Shown here piece after piece: positions 19,507 to 27,891 of a stretch of 64,000 nt of DNA. Within the stretch, counting starts at the first letter, position 1. Every line of letters starts with the position of its first letter. The notes under the pieces are model-generated. The model ran no database searches. It was not told the DNA's origin and was given only the letters and a program-made list of their open reading frames with translations. This DNA comes from Paraburkholderia sp. BCC1885 (lineage in GTDB: Bacteria; Pseudomonadota; Gammaproteobacteria; Burkholderiales; Burkholderiaceae), in the NCBI RefSeq assembly GCF_900996235.1, contig NZ_CAAJGM010000274.1, forward strand, positions 124,001 to 188,000, written 5' to 3'. Made by a program: the position numbers and the translations under genes.

Positions 19507-20247
19507 ATGCCCCGCTTCTTCGTCGGTACCGCCTTCAAACCCGGCGACATCCTGCAGCTTCCCGATGACGTCACCCGGCACGTCCATGTCCTGCGTCTGC
19601 AGGCCGGCGACTCGATCGTATTGTTCAACGGCGAAGGCGGCGAATATAGCGCCGAACTCATCGAAGTCGAACGCCGCTCGAGCACCGTCAAGATCCGCGA
19701 ATTCCGCGATATCGAGGTGGAACTGCCGTATCGCCTGACGCTTGCGCAAGGCATTGCCAGCGGCGACAAAATGGACTGGCTGATCGAAAAGGCCGTCGAG
19801 CTGGGCGCATCCAGTTTCGTGCCGCTTACCACCACGCGCAGTGTCGTGAGGCTGTCGGGCGAGCGGGCACAACGCCGCCACGCGCACTGGCAAGGCATCG
19901 TGCGCGCCGCGTGCGAACAATGCGGGCGCAATCGCATGCCCGACATCGCGTCGGTACGTGAAATCGCCACGTGGCTTGGCGCGCTGCCGCGTGAAGCGGA
20001 AGAAGGCGAGTTGCGCCTGCTGCTGTCGCCGCGCGCGAACATCAGCTTTTCGGCCTTGCCCGCCACGGCGCCGACAGGCCGCGTCCTGCTGTTGATCGGA
20101 CCGGAAGGCGGGTTCTCGTCGGCGGAAGAAGCGGCGGCCACCAGCCACGGTTTCTCCGCCGTGGGTTTGGGGCCGCGCGTGTTGCGCACGGAAACCGCCG
20201 GGATCGCCGTGCTAGCCGCGCTGGCCGCACGCTGGGGCGGTTGGTAA
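19507..20247 (+). CDS. rsmE: 16S rRNA (uracil-1498-N3)-methyltransferase
   Basis: SPOUT-class methyltransferase acting on U1498 of 16S rRNA in assembled 30S subunits. The 246 residues have an N-terminal PUA-like domain (MPRFFVGTAFKPGD) and a C-terminal trefoil-knot domain with LLIGPEGGFSSAEE and LGPRVLRTETA. Two in-frame ATGs compete: 19492 (MSIFLMPRFF) and 19507. I prefer 19507 because family members start MPRFF. Neither has a strong ribosome binding site. Confidence 0.93.
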   Translation: MPRFFVGTAFKPGDILQLPDDVTRHVHVLRLQAGDSIVLFNGEGGEYSAELIEVERRSSTVKIREFRDIEVELPYRLTLAQGIASGDKMDWLIEKAVELGASSFVPLTTTRSVVRLSGERAQRRHAHWQGIVRAACEQCGRNRMPDIASVREIATWLGALPREAEEGELRLLLSPRANISFSALPATAPTGRVLLLIGPEGGFSSAEEAAATSHGFSAVGLGPRVLRTETAGIAVLAALAARWGGW

Positions 20248-20292
20248 GGTTGGTAAGGCCGGCCCTCGATCCGCCCGCTCGCCGCGTTACCC

Positions 20293-20333
20293 AAAAGCAA
20301 AAGGCCCGCCGATTTGGCGGGCCTTTTGCTTTT
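20293..20333. terminator. Strong bidirectional terminator, rsmE / barstar-like gene
   Basis: Perfect 18-bp inverted repeat with a 5-base loop. The arms are at 20293-20310 and 20316-20333, with AAAAGC at one end and GCTTTT at the other and a GGCCCGCC core. It serves the convergent rsmE and barstar-like genes. Confidence 0.93.
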
Positions 20334-20378
20334 ACCTGGTTCAACTATCCGTATCGGACCAGGCCGCTCTCACCTGGC

Positions 20379-20939
20379 TCAGGCGAACGAATAAAACACC
20401 CGGAACGCCACCTTACGCTCGGCCCAGAATTCCGCCGCTTCGCGGAACACGTCGAGCAGCGTCTCGCGGCCTTCCTTGTCGAATTTCTGCGCCACCGGCA
20501 GCGCCTCCAGCACGATCACGAAGCCGGGCTGCGCGCCGGCCTTGGCGACCAGGTCGGTCAGGCAGTCGTAGAGTGCGTCGTAATTTTTGCCGAAATGCTT
20601 TGGAAACAGAAATGAAGTCGCAATCGTTTCGAGGACTTCCTGCTTCGACTGCGCATTCGCGCAATGCGCATACAGGAAATGCTGGCCCAGCTGGCTGGCT
20701 TCGTCAGCGAGATCCTGAACGCGAAATGCGCGGATCGACTGTACGATGTTCGGTCGTACGGTCTTGAAAAGACTCATAGGCCCCTCGTTCGATGAAAGCA
20801 CAGTGCTGGCTTCGCTCTGGGTATCCCGTCCGTCACCGGCGGTGCGCATCTGCATGACGCGCTGAAACAGATTGCCGTCGCCGGCCGCGAAAAGATCCGT
20901 CGCGACTCCGGAGTCGTGCGCGTAGACGTTGTCGCTCAT
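20379..20939 (-). CDS. Barstar-family ribonuclease inhibitor
   Basis: Cytosolic inhibitor of guanyl-type RNases. The barstar domain covers roughly the last 110 residues, with FLFPKHFGKNYDALYDCLTDL (the inhibitory helix region) and a C-terminal FRVFYSFA strand. From the ATG at 20939 it is 186 residues, with about 54 extra N-terminal residues (MSDNVYAHDSGVATDLF). An internal ATG at 20777 (MSLFKTVRPNIV) has a good GAGGGG site and would give a 132-residue protein, so the start is uncertain. It follows the secreted RNase gene by 16 bases. This is the classic toxin/immunity pairing and implies protection of the producing cell. Confidence 0.85.
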   Translation of the reverse strand: MSDNVYAHDSGVATDLFAAGDGNLFQRVMQMRTAGDGRDTQSEASTVLSSNEGPMSLFKTVRPNIVQSIRAFRVQDLADEASQLGQHFLYAHCANAQSKQEVLETIATSFLFPKHFGKNYDALYDCLTDLVAKAGAQPGFVIVLEALPVAQKFDKEGRETLLDVFREAAEFWAERKVAFRVFYSFA

Positions 20940-20955
20940 GCCGTTCATCCCGATG

Positions 20956-21372
20956 TCATTCAACAATACGATTAAAACTCGTGTAGTGGTCGTCCGAGTA
21001 AAAGCAGTTATCGGTCCGCTGTAGCGGACCCCCACAGACAATGCGACGCGCGCCGCGATCGTGGGCACGCGGCGTAGGAACGGTGTATTCGTGATAATAG
21101 CCGCGCCGGTGCGGCGGCAGCAGCCGTTCGTGGTTGCCGAATACGATGCCGTCCTTCTCATACGGGTAAGGCCCGCCTGCGGCAATCAAGTTCAACGTAT
21201 TGACTGCTTCACGCGGCAATTGCGCCACCGCGATGGTGCCCTGCACCTGATTGCTGCTGTCGCTGGGGGACGAATAGTCGCGCGCATACGCGCCGCTGAC
21301 CACACTCCCGCACAAACTGCCAAACGCCAGGGCGCCGATGAGCACGCCGCTGCGGAGCCACTTGCGTGCCAT
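20956..21372 (-). CDS. Secreted guanyl-specific ribonuclease (RNase Sa/barnase-type, N1/T1 family)
   Basis: 138 residues with an N-terminal signal peptide (about 1-30), so exported. The mature domain carries the microbial RNase core: LPREAVNTL, GGPYPYEKDGIVFGNHE, then the catalytic set Glu95 in YYHEYTVPTP, Arg110 in RGARRIV and His129 in DDHYTSF. Cys113 and Cys123 could form a disulfide. The barstar-like gene follows by 16 bases, supporting the assignment. Role in competition, nutrient scavenging or self-limited toxicity is inference. Confidence 0.88.
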   Translation of the reverse strand: MARKWLRSGVLIGALAFGSLCGSVVSGAYARDYSSPSDSSNQVQGTIAVAQLPREAVNTLNLIAAGGPYPYEKDGIVFGNHERLLPPHRRGYYHEYTVPTPRAHDRGARRIVCGGPLQRTDNCFYSDDHYTSFNRIVE

Positions 21373-21543
21373 GAAGCAGGATTCCCGCTGTTAGATCACG
21401 AGTTTGACGACCATGAAAGACGTAAGGGTATCGCTAATGGCCCCTGGAATCAACGTTCGTCCGGCGAACGACGGGTTCCGGCGTTGCGGCGAAACCCCGT
21501 CCACGCAGAATTGACAACTCTTGACAGATTATTTTATCTCGTT

Positions 21544-21561
21544 CGAGCTAAAATTAGCTCG
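21544..21561. repeat. Perfect palindrome CGAGCTAA-AA-TTAGCTCG
   Basis: Eight-bp arms with a 2-base centre, 18-35 bases downstream of two TTGACA motifs. It could be an operator over the candidate sRNA promoter or the first hairpin of the RNA. Confidence 0.5.
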
Positions 21562-21701
21562 GCGGTTGAGATCGGAAATGAGCGTAACTGGTTCGCTCGA
21601 CTCCGGAAGCCTCGGAGGTGGAAACCGTCGTTTCAAGCCTTTTAGGGTGACAATCCCCTGTTCGCCCTGCGGCGTGCCCGTTGCGGGCACGCCTTTTTTT
21701 T
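21555..21701 (+). ncRNA. Candidate small RNA of unknown class
   Basis: No plausible plus-strand reading frame ends here, yet a very strong terminator lies at 21671-21701. Upstream are four short hairpins: GAGCG/CGCTC at 21580-21598, CTCCG/CGGAG at 21601-21617, GGT/ACC at 21617-21626, and GGG/CCC at 21645-21657. TTGACA motifs at 21511 and 21521 could be -35 elements, but I could not place a good -10, so the 5' end is approximate. I compared it mentally with 6S, 4.5S, tmRNA and common riboswitches and found no convincing match. Confidence 0.5.
21671..21701 (+). terminator. Orphan plus-strand terminator
   Basis: GGCGTGCCCG (21671-21680), loop TTG, CGGGCACGCC (21684-21693), then eight T residues. 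Both neighbouring genes are on the minus strand, so it must end a non-coding transcript. Confidence 0.88.
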
Positions 21702-21752
21702 GCCGGGTGATTGTCGTGATGACGCGCGGGTTGAGCCGCGCCTGAATTGCGC

Positions 21753-24047
21753 TTAGCGCGCGGCGATTACGTCCGCGACCAGCAGGGCTGTCATGTTGAC
21801 GATCCGGCGCACGGTGGCCGAAGCGGTCAGCACATGCACCGGCTTGGCCGCGCCCAGCAGGATCGGGCCGATCGCGATGTTGTTGCCGGCCGCCGTCTTC
21901 AGCAGGTTGTAGGAGATGTTGGCGGCGTCGATATTCGGCATCACCAGCAGGTTTGCGTCGCCTTCCAGCGTCGATTCCGGCATCACCTCGCGGCGCAGGT
22001 TCTGGTCGAGTGCGACATCGCCGTGCATTTCGCCGTCAACTTCCAGATCCGGCGCGCGTTCGCGCAGGATCTCGAGCGTATCGCGCATCTTCTGCGCGGT
22101 CGGCGCGTTGCTGGTGCCGAAGCTCGAATGCGACAGCAGGGCGATTTTCGGCTCAATGCCGAAGCGGCGCACTTCCTCGGCCGCCATGATGGTGATCTCG
22201 GCGAGTTGCTCGGGGGTCGGATCGACGTTGACATGGGTGTCGACAAGGAAAATCTGCCGGCCCGGCAGCACCAGACCGTTCATCGCCGCGTAGACGTTGC
22301 AGCCGGCCTTCTTGCCGATCACCTGGTCGATGAAGTGCAGATGGCGGTGCGTGGTGCTGACCGTGCCGCAGATCATGCCGTCGGCTTCGCCCTTGTTCAC
22401 CAGCATCGCGCCGATCAGCGTCGTGCGGCGGCGCATTTCGAGCTTGGCCATCTGTGCGCTGATACCCTTGCGCCCCATCAGCTTGTGATACGACTGCCAG
22501 AAATCGCGATACCGCTCGTCGTGGTCGGTGTTGACCACCGTGTAATCCTGGCCGTTGACAAGACGCAGGCCGTAACGCGCAATGCGCTGTTCGATCACGG
22601 CGGGACGGCCGATCAGGATCGGCTTGGCCAGCTTTTCGTCGACGACGATCTGCAGCGCCCGCAGCACGCGCTCTTCTTCGCCTTCCGCGAATACGATGCG
22701 CTTCTTCTCCGGTTCGACGCCGCGCGCCAGCTGGAAAATCGGCTTCATCGTCGTACCGCTGTGATAGACGAACTGCTGCAGATGCTGCTCGTAAGCCTCC
22801 ATGTCCTCAATCGGGCGCTCGGCGACGCCCGAATCCATCGCGGCCTTGGCCACGGCCGGCGCAACCTTGACGATCAGACGCGGATCGAACGGTTTCGGAA
22901 TCAGATAAGCCGGCCCGAACGACAGGTCCTGAATGCCATAAGCCGTGGCGACGATGTCGCTCTGTTCCTGGCGCGCCAGTTCCGCAATCGCATTGACCGC
23001 GGCGATTTCCATTTCGCGCGTCACGGTAGTCGCGCCCGCATCGAGCGCGCCGCGGAACAGGAACGGGAACACGAGGACGTTGTTGACCTGATTCGGGTAA
23101 TCCGTGCGGCCGGTGCACAGCACGGCGTCCGGACGCACTTCGAGCGCCAGTTCCGGCAGGATTTCCGGATTCGGATTGGCCAGCGCGAGGATCAGCGGCT
23201 TGTCCGCCATCTGCTTGACCATGTCCTGCTTGAGCACGCCGCCAGCCGAGAGGCCAAGGAAAATATCCGCGCCGCCGATCGCTTCGGCCAGCGTGCGGGC
23301 TTCGGTTTCGCGGGCAAAGCGCTCCTTGTCCGGGTCCATCAACTCGGTGCGGCCCTTGTAGACCACGCCGGCCAGATCCGTCACGGTGATGTTTTCGAGC
23401 GGCAGGCCGATGTCCACCAGCAGATCCAGACAGGCCAGCGCCGCAGCGCCCGCGCCCGACGAGACCAGCTTGACGTTGCGGATGTCCTTGCCGACCACCT
23501 TCAGGCCGTTGGTAATCGCCGCCGCGACGACGATAGCCGTGCCGTGCTGGTCGTCGTGAAACACCGGAATCTTCATGCGCTTGCGGCATTCGCGCTCGAC
23601 GATAAAGCAGTCCGGCGCCTTGATGTCTTCCAGATTGATACCGCCGAAAGTCGGTTCGAGCGCGGCAATTACTTCGACCAGCTTGTGCGGATCGGACTCG
23701 TTCAACTCGATATCGAACACGTCGATGCCGGCAAACTTCTTGAACAGCACCGCCTTGCCTTCCATGACCGGCTTCGAGGCAAGCGGGCCGATGTTGCCGA
23801 GACCCAGCACGGCCGTGCCGTTCGTCACGACGCCGACCAGGTTGCTGCGCGCGGTGAAACGGGCGGCATTCAGCGGGTTCTCGACGATTTCCTCGCACGC
23901 GAACGCCACGCCGGGCGAATACGCCAGCGCGAGGTCGCGCTGGTTGATCATCTGCTTGGTCGGCGCGATGGCGATCTTCCCGGGGGTCGGGAACTCGTGA
24001 TAATCGAGAGCGGCTTCGCGGAGTTTGCTATTGACGGGATTCGACAT
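21753..24047 (-). CDS. maeB: NADP-dependent malic enzyme with C-terminal phosphotransacetylase-like domain
   Basis: Decarboxylates malate to pyruvate, producing NADPH. The 764 residues comprise a malic enzyme part (about 1-420, with YSPGVAFACEEI, TNGTAVLGLGNIGPLASKPVMEGK and FHDDQHGTAIVV) and a Pta-like domain (about 430-764, with VFAEGEEERVLRALQ) that is regulatory in MaeB proteins. The ATG at 24047 (MSNPVNSKLREAALDYHEFP) is the canonical start; the frame is open further upstream but not conserved-looking. Divergent from thiL. Confidence 0.95.
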   Translation of the reverse strand: MSNPVNSKLREAALDYHEFPTPGKIAIAPTKQMINQRDLALAYSPGVAFACEEIVENPLNAARFTARSNLVGVVTNGTAVLGLGNIGPLASKPVMEGKAVLFKKFAGIDVFDIELNESDPHKLVEVIAALEPTFGGINLEDIKAPDCFIVERECRKRMKIPVFHDDQHGTAIVVAAAITNGLKVVGKDIRNVKLVSSGAGAAALACLDLLVDIGLPLENITVTDLAGVVYKGRTELMDPDKERFARETEARTLAEAIGGADIFLGLSAGGVLKQDMVKQMADKPLILALANPNPEILPELALEVRPDAVLCTGRTDYPNQVNNVLVFPFLFRGALDAGATTVTREMEIAAVNAIAELARQEQSDIVATAYGIQDLSFGPAYLIPKPFDPRLIVKVAPAVAKAAMDSGVAERPIEDMEAYEQHLQQFVYHSGTTMKPIFQLARGVEPEKKRIVFAEGEEERVLRALQIVVDEKLAKPILIGRPAVIEQRIARYGLRLVNGQDYTVVNTDHDERYRDFWQSYHKLMGRKGISAQMAKLEMRRRTTLIGAMLVNKGEADGMICGTVSTTHRHLHFIDQVIGKKAGCNVYAAMNGLVLPGRQIFLVDTHVNVDPTPEQLAEITIMAAEEVRRFGIEPKIALLSHSSFGTSNAPTAQKMRDTLEILRERAPDLEVDGEMHGDVALDQNLRREVMPESTLEGDANLLVMPNIDAANISYNLLKTAAGNNIAIGPILLGAAKPVHVLTASATVRRIVNMTALLVADVIAAR

Positions 24048-24257
24048 AAGGCGGGCTTGGGAGGGCGGATTAGAATAGGTACTCGACGGCATTGTAGCGC
24101 CAATCCCTGACGCGATTCCTTCAATCGGGGCACAGGTGCCGAGACCAAAACAGTGCCAACGGCGGCAAATCGCCTTTAGCGAGAAAATGCGGCAACGCAG
24201 CATTTTCACCCTACAATGCACGCCGTTAGACGCTTTTCCGTGCACGGACTCCAAACC

Positions 24258-25253
24258 ATGCTTTCCGAGTTTTCGCTGATCGACCGTTTTTTCGCGCGCC
24301 GCGCCGGCGCCGCACGCGCCCGCGACGACGGCTCGCTGGGCATCGGCGACGACTGCGCGCTGCTCGCGCCGCGTCCGGGTGAGATGCTGGCCATTTCGAC
24401 GGATATGCTGGTGGAAGGCCGCCATTTCTTCACAGATGTCGATCCCTATGCGCTTGGCCACAAAGCTCTGGCGGTGAATCTGTCGGATCTGGCCGCGATG
24501 GGCGCGCGGCCGCAGGCATTCACGCTGGCCTTCGCGCTGCCGCAGGCTAGTGAAGACTGGCTCGCGGCCTTTAGCAACGGGCTTTTCGAACTGGCCGAGC
24601 ACTACGATTGCGCCCTGATCGGTGGTGACACCACCGCCGGGCCGCTCAATCTGTGCATTACCGTGTTCGGTAGCGTGCCGCCTGCCCAGGCACTGCGGCG
24701 CGATGCGGCGCAACCCGGCGACGACATCTGGATCTCTGGCACGCTCGGCGACGCCCGCGCCGGCCTCGGCGTGCAGCGCGGCGAGTGGAGCGCCGACGCG
24801 GCCGATGCTGCGACATTTCGCCGCGCCCTCGAACGCCCCGAACCGCGCGTCGCGTTGGGCCTTGCGCTGCGCGGCATCGCGCGGGCGGCGCTCGATCTCT
24901 CCGACGGCCTCGCCGGCGATCTGCTGCACATTCTGGAACGCTCAAATCTACAGGCGCAGGTGGACGTCGACGCGGTGCCGCGCTCGGCCGCACTACGCCG
25001 TCTGCCGGTCGAGGTGCAGCGCCGCTGCACGCTGGCCGGCGGCGACGACTACGAACTGTGCTTCACGGCGCCCGCCGCGTGCCGCGCGGACGTCCAAGCC
25101 GCGGGTCGCGAAGTGAATATTCCGCTCACCCGCATCGGTACAATGAGTGCTCGCCAATCGACTGCGGAGCAGCCCGCCATCCGTTGGCTCGATGCAGCCG
25201 GCCATCCGCTCACCTTGACCTTGCAAGGCTTCGACCACTTTCATGCAGACTGA
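24258..25253 (+). CDS. thiL: Thiamine-monophosphate kinase
   Basis: Phosphorylates thiamine monophosphate to thiamine diphosphate. The 331 residues start MLSEFSLIDRFFARR and carry LGIGDDCALL, STDMLVEGRHFF, LAVNLSDLAAMGA and IGGDTTAGPL, the AIR-synthase/ThiL ATP- and metal-binding motifs. First gene of a plus-strand run. Its end overlaps pgpA by 11 bases. Confidence 0.95.
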   Translation: MLSEFSLIDRFFARRAGAARARDDGSLGIGDDCALLAPRPGEMLAISTDMLVEGRHFFTDVDPYALGHKALAVNLSDLAAMGARPQAFTLAFALPQASEDWLAAFSNGLFELAEHYDCALIGGDTTAGPLNLCITVFGSVPPAQALRRDAAQPGDDIWISGTLGDARAGLGVQRGEWSADAADAATFRRALERPEPRVALGLALRGIARAALDLSDGLAGDLLHILERSNLQAQVDVDAVPRSAALRRLPVEVQRRCTLAGGDDYELCFTAPAACRADVQAAGREVNIPLTRIGTMSARQSTAEQPAIRWLDAAGHPLTLTLQGFDHFHAD

Positions 25254-25839
25254 ATCCGCGCTCGGCCCCGCCGACGATTTTCAGGGCAGCCGTCCGGCCA
25301 CCGGTCCGTCGCACGGTGGCCCATCGGGCCACACCCCCAACCCGCGCCCCTCGCCGCCGCGCCGCGCGACCGCCCGCTTCATGCTGTCGCATCCGCTGCA
25401 CATGATTTCGCTCGGCTTCGGCAGCGGCCTCTCGCCGATCATGCCGGGCACGATGGGCACGCTGTTCGGCTGGGCGTCGTTCGCGCTGCTCAACCGCTAT
25501 CTGACCGTGCTCGACTGGGGCGTGCTGATCGCGGTGGGTTTCGTGGCCGGCATTTCGATCAGCGGCTTCACCGCCACCAGGCTCGGCATCGAAGATCCGT
25601 CCCCGGTGGTGTGGGACGAGGTCGTCGCGTTCTGGCTGGTGTTGGTGATGGTGACGCCGGTGAGCGTCACCGGACAGGCATGGGCATTCGTCGTGTTCCG
25701 CTTCTTCGACATGGTGAAACCGCCGCCGATCCGTTACTTCGACCGCAGACTCAAAGGCGGTTTTGGCATCATGTTCGACGATCTGGTCGCGGCGTTTTTC
25801 ACCTTGCTGGTGATCGCGTTGTGGCGCATGGCGGTCTGA
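25243..25839 (+). CDS. pgpA: Phosphatidylglycerophosphatase A
   Basis: Membrane phosphatase that makes phosphatidylglycerol from phosphatidylglycerophosphate. 198 residues. The PgpA domain begins near residue 45 (RFMLSHPLHMISLGFGSGLSPIMPGTMGTL) and has WDEVVAFW and RFFDMVKPPPIRYFDR. It has 3-4 hydrophobic segments. The first 45 residues are a Pro/Gly-rich extension not needed for the fold. The overlap with thiL suggests translational coupling, and the thiL-pgpA-pncC order is common in proteobacteria. Confidence 0.93.
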   Translation: MQTESALGPADDFQGSRPATGPSHGGPSGHTPNPRPSPPRRATARFMLSHPLHMISLGFGSGLSPIMPGTMGTLFGWASFALLNRYLTVLDWGVLIAVGFVAGISISGFTATRLGIEDPSPVVWDEVVAFWLVLVMVTPVSVTGQAWAFVVFRFFDMVKPPPIRYFDRRLKGGFGIMFDDLVAAFFTLLVIALWRMAV

Positions 25840-25865
25840 CCGCCTCACGTTTCCCGGACCTACGC

Positions 25866-26366
25866 ATGGCTACCGATTCCGTCGTCCATCAACTCGCTAT
25901 CCGGGTGAGCAACCGGCTGCGCGACGAACGCCTGATGCTCGTGACCGCCGAGTCGTGCACCGGCGGCATGGTCGCGGCGGCGATCACCGACATCTCGGGC
26001 AGCAGCAACTGGTTCGAGCGTGGCTTCGTCACGTATTCGAATCAGGCCAAGAGCGAGATGATCGGCGTGCCGGCCGATCTGATCGACAAGCACGGCGCGG
26101 TCAGCGAACCCGTCGCCCGCGCGATGGCCGAGGGCGCGCTGCGCAATAGCCGGGCCCAGGTGTCGCTGTCGATTACCGGCGTGGCCGGTCCTGGCGGCGG
26201 CACGGAGAGCAAGCCGGTGGGCACCGTTTCGTTTGGCTGGAGCAACCGTCTGCATACGGCCGTCGAAACCAAGGTGTTCAAGGGCGACCGTGAAAAAATC
26301 CGCACCCAGGCCACCGCGCATGCACTGCGCGGCATACTGACGTTGCTCGACGGGCGCGAGCGGTGA
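25866..26366 (+). CDS. pncC: CinA C-terminal domain protein / nicotinamide-nucleotide amidohydrolase
   Basis: Stand-alone PncC-type domain, which deamidates nicotinamide mononucleotide to nicotinate mononucleotide in NAD recycling. The 166 residues include TAESCTGGMVAAAITDISGSS, FVTYSNQAKSEMIGV and SITGVAGPGGGTESKPVGTV, the family signatures. The N-terminal MoaB-like domain of full CinA is absent. Starts 26 bases after pgpA. Confidence 0.92.
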   Translation: MATDSVVHQLAIRVSNRLRDERLMLVTAESCTGGMVAAAITDISGSSNWFERGFVTYSNQAKSEMIGVPADLIDKHGAVSEPVARAMAEGALRNSRAQVSLSITGVAGPGGGTESKPVGTVSFGWSNRLHTAVETKVFKGDREKIRTQATAHALRGILTLLDGRER

Positions 26367-26421
26367 GGCGACTGGCGGCTGGTTTTCGCACCCACCTCTC
26401 GCACCCACCTTCCGCACCCAC

Positions 26422-26940
26422 ATGTCCACGCCCGACCTTGCCAAAGACGATCTGATTCGCCGCTTCGATCTGCAACCGCATCCCGAGGGCGGTTTTTTTC
26501 GCGAGACGTATCGCTCGGCGGCGCTGGTGAAACGCGAAGGCGGCGGAGAAACGCGCGCGGCGTCGACGGCAATTTACTATCTGCTCTGCGACGGCGCGCA
26601 TTCCGCGTGGCATCGGATCAAATCGGACGAAGTCTGGCATTTTTATGCCGGCGCGCCGCTTCTGGTACACATGCTCGACGAAGCGGGCGAACTGGTCACG
26701 CATCGGCTAGGCAATCCGCTGACCGATCCTGGTAGCGTATTTCAAGCCGTCGTGCCGGCCGGCCTGTGGTTCGCGGCGGAGTGCGAAGACCCGGCGACGT
26801 TCGCGCTGGTGGGTTGCACGGTGGCGCCGGGATTCGAGTTCAGCGAATTTGAATTGGCCGGGGCCGACGCGCTAGCGCGCGCGTATCCCGCACAGGCTGA
26901 GATGATTGCGCGATTGGGACCGGCGGCCCGGCCCGCTTAA
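26422..26940 (+). CDS. Cupin-fold DUF985 (Cupin_5) family protein
   Basis: 172-residue protein with the DUF985 pattern: HPEGGFFRETYRS near residue 20, STAIYYLL, WHRIKSDEVWHFYAG and the closing VAPGFEFSEFELA. These are single-domain beta-barrel proteins of unknown substrate. Convergent with pyrF, 55 bases after pncC. I cannot assign a reaction. Confidence 0.87.
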   Translation: MSTPDLAKDDLIRRFDLQPHPEGGFFRETYRSAALVKREGGGETRAASTAIYYLLCDGAHSAWHRIKSDEVWHFYAGAPLLVHMLDEAGELVTHRLGNPLTDPGSVFQAVVPAGLWFAAECEDPATFALVGCTVAPGFEFSEFELAGADALARAYPAQAEMIARLGPAARPA

Positions 26941-26983
26941 AACAGCATGGACTGGCAGCCAATCGGACGCCGCCGCCCCACCC

Positions 26984-27799
26984 TCACCGATACGCGTTGA
27001 TCCGATCCCGCGTCTCCTGCGCCGCCTTCGCCGCGGCAGCACCGAAGTCCTCGCCCTTGCCGGCATAAATAATCGCGCGCGACGAGTTGATCAGCATGCC
27101 GGTGCCCGCCGCCGTGCGGCCCGCGTTCACGGTCGCCTCGACGTCGCCGCCCTGCGCGCCGATCCCCGGAATCAGCAACGGCATGTCGCCCACGATCCCG
27201 CGCACGACTTCGATCTCCTTCGGGAATGTCGCGCCCACCACGAGGCCGAGCTGGCCGCTGGCATTCCACTTATCGGCCGCCAGTTGCGCGACCACCTGAT
27301 ACAACGGTCGTCCCGCCGTGTCGAGAAACTGCAGATCCGAGCCGCCCGGGTTCGAAGTCCGGCACAGCACGATCACGCCCTTGCCCGGATGCTCCAGATA
27401 CGGCTCGATCGAATCGAAACCCATGTACGGGTTCACCGTCACCGCGTCCGCCTGATAGCGCTCGAACGCCTCGCGCGCATATTGCTCGGCGGTGCTGCCG
27501 ATATCGCCGCGCTTCGCGTCCAGAATCACCGGCACGCCCGGATGATTCCGATGAATATGCGCGATCAACTGTTCGAGCTGATCTTCCGCGCGATGAGCGG
27601 CGAAGTAGGCAATCTGCGGCTTGAATGACGACGCATACGGCGCGGTCGCGTCGACGATCGTGCGGCAAAACTCGAAGACGGCGTCGGCGCGGCCCGCGAG
27701 CGCGGCCGGAAATTTCGCCGGCTCGGGGTCAAGGCCGACGCACAGCAGCGAGTGGGTGCGCTGCCAGGCGTCGTTGAGGGTCTGGATGAAAGTGGACAT
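26984..27799 (-). CDS. pyrF: Orotidine 5'-phosphate decarboxylase (type 2)
   Basis: Last step of UMP synthesis. The 271-residue length and the FICVGLD-like opening (SLLCVGLDPEPAKFP) mark the longer type 2 form. The catalytic motif DAKRGDIGSTAEQYA lies near residue 94. PGIGAQGGDVEATV and the phosphate-binding INSSRAIIYA follow. Monocistronic, convergent with the cupin gene. Confidence 0.95.
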   Translation of the reverse strand: MSTFIQTLNDAWQRTHSLLCVGLDPEPAKFPAALAGRADAVFEFCRTIVDATAPYASSFKPQIAYFAAHRAEDQLEQLIAHIHRNHPGVPVILDAKRGDIGSTAEQYAREAFERYQADAVTVNPYMGFDSIEPYLEHPGKGVIVLCRTSNPGGSDLQFLDTAGRPLYQVVAQLAADKWNASGQLGLVVGATFPKEIEVVRGIVGDMPLLIPGIGAQGGDVEATVNAGRTAAGTGMLINSSRAIIYAGKGEDFGAAAAKAAQETRDRINAYR

Positions 27800-27891
27800 G
27801 ATGGGTTTCGCGGCGGGTCGATAGGGGAAGTGGCGCGTATTTTACCCGTCCTCGCCACGACGGCATGCCGCTGCACGCCGTACCGCCATGC

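Larger units (their letters stand above)
21373..21752. other. 380-base gap upstream of the RNase gene and after maeB
   Basis: The left part must hold the promoter of the minus-strand RNase gene. The right part holds two TTGACA motifs (21511 and 21521), an 8-bp palindrome and a plus-strand terminator with no plus-strand gene, described as a candidate small RNA. Confidence 0.6.

Noticed and set aside
21555..21701. 6S, 4.5S SRP or tmRNA identity for the candidate small RNA
   Set aside because: The 4.5S tetraloop region and the tmRNA tag frame are absent. A short CCTGCGGCG resemblance to 6S RNA is not enough to support that call.
21747..24110. 787-codon plus-strand frame opposite maeB
   Set aside because: His/Arg-rich composition typical of antisense frames in GC-rich DNA; maeB on the minus strand has clear domains and motifs.
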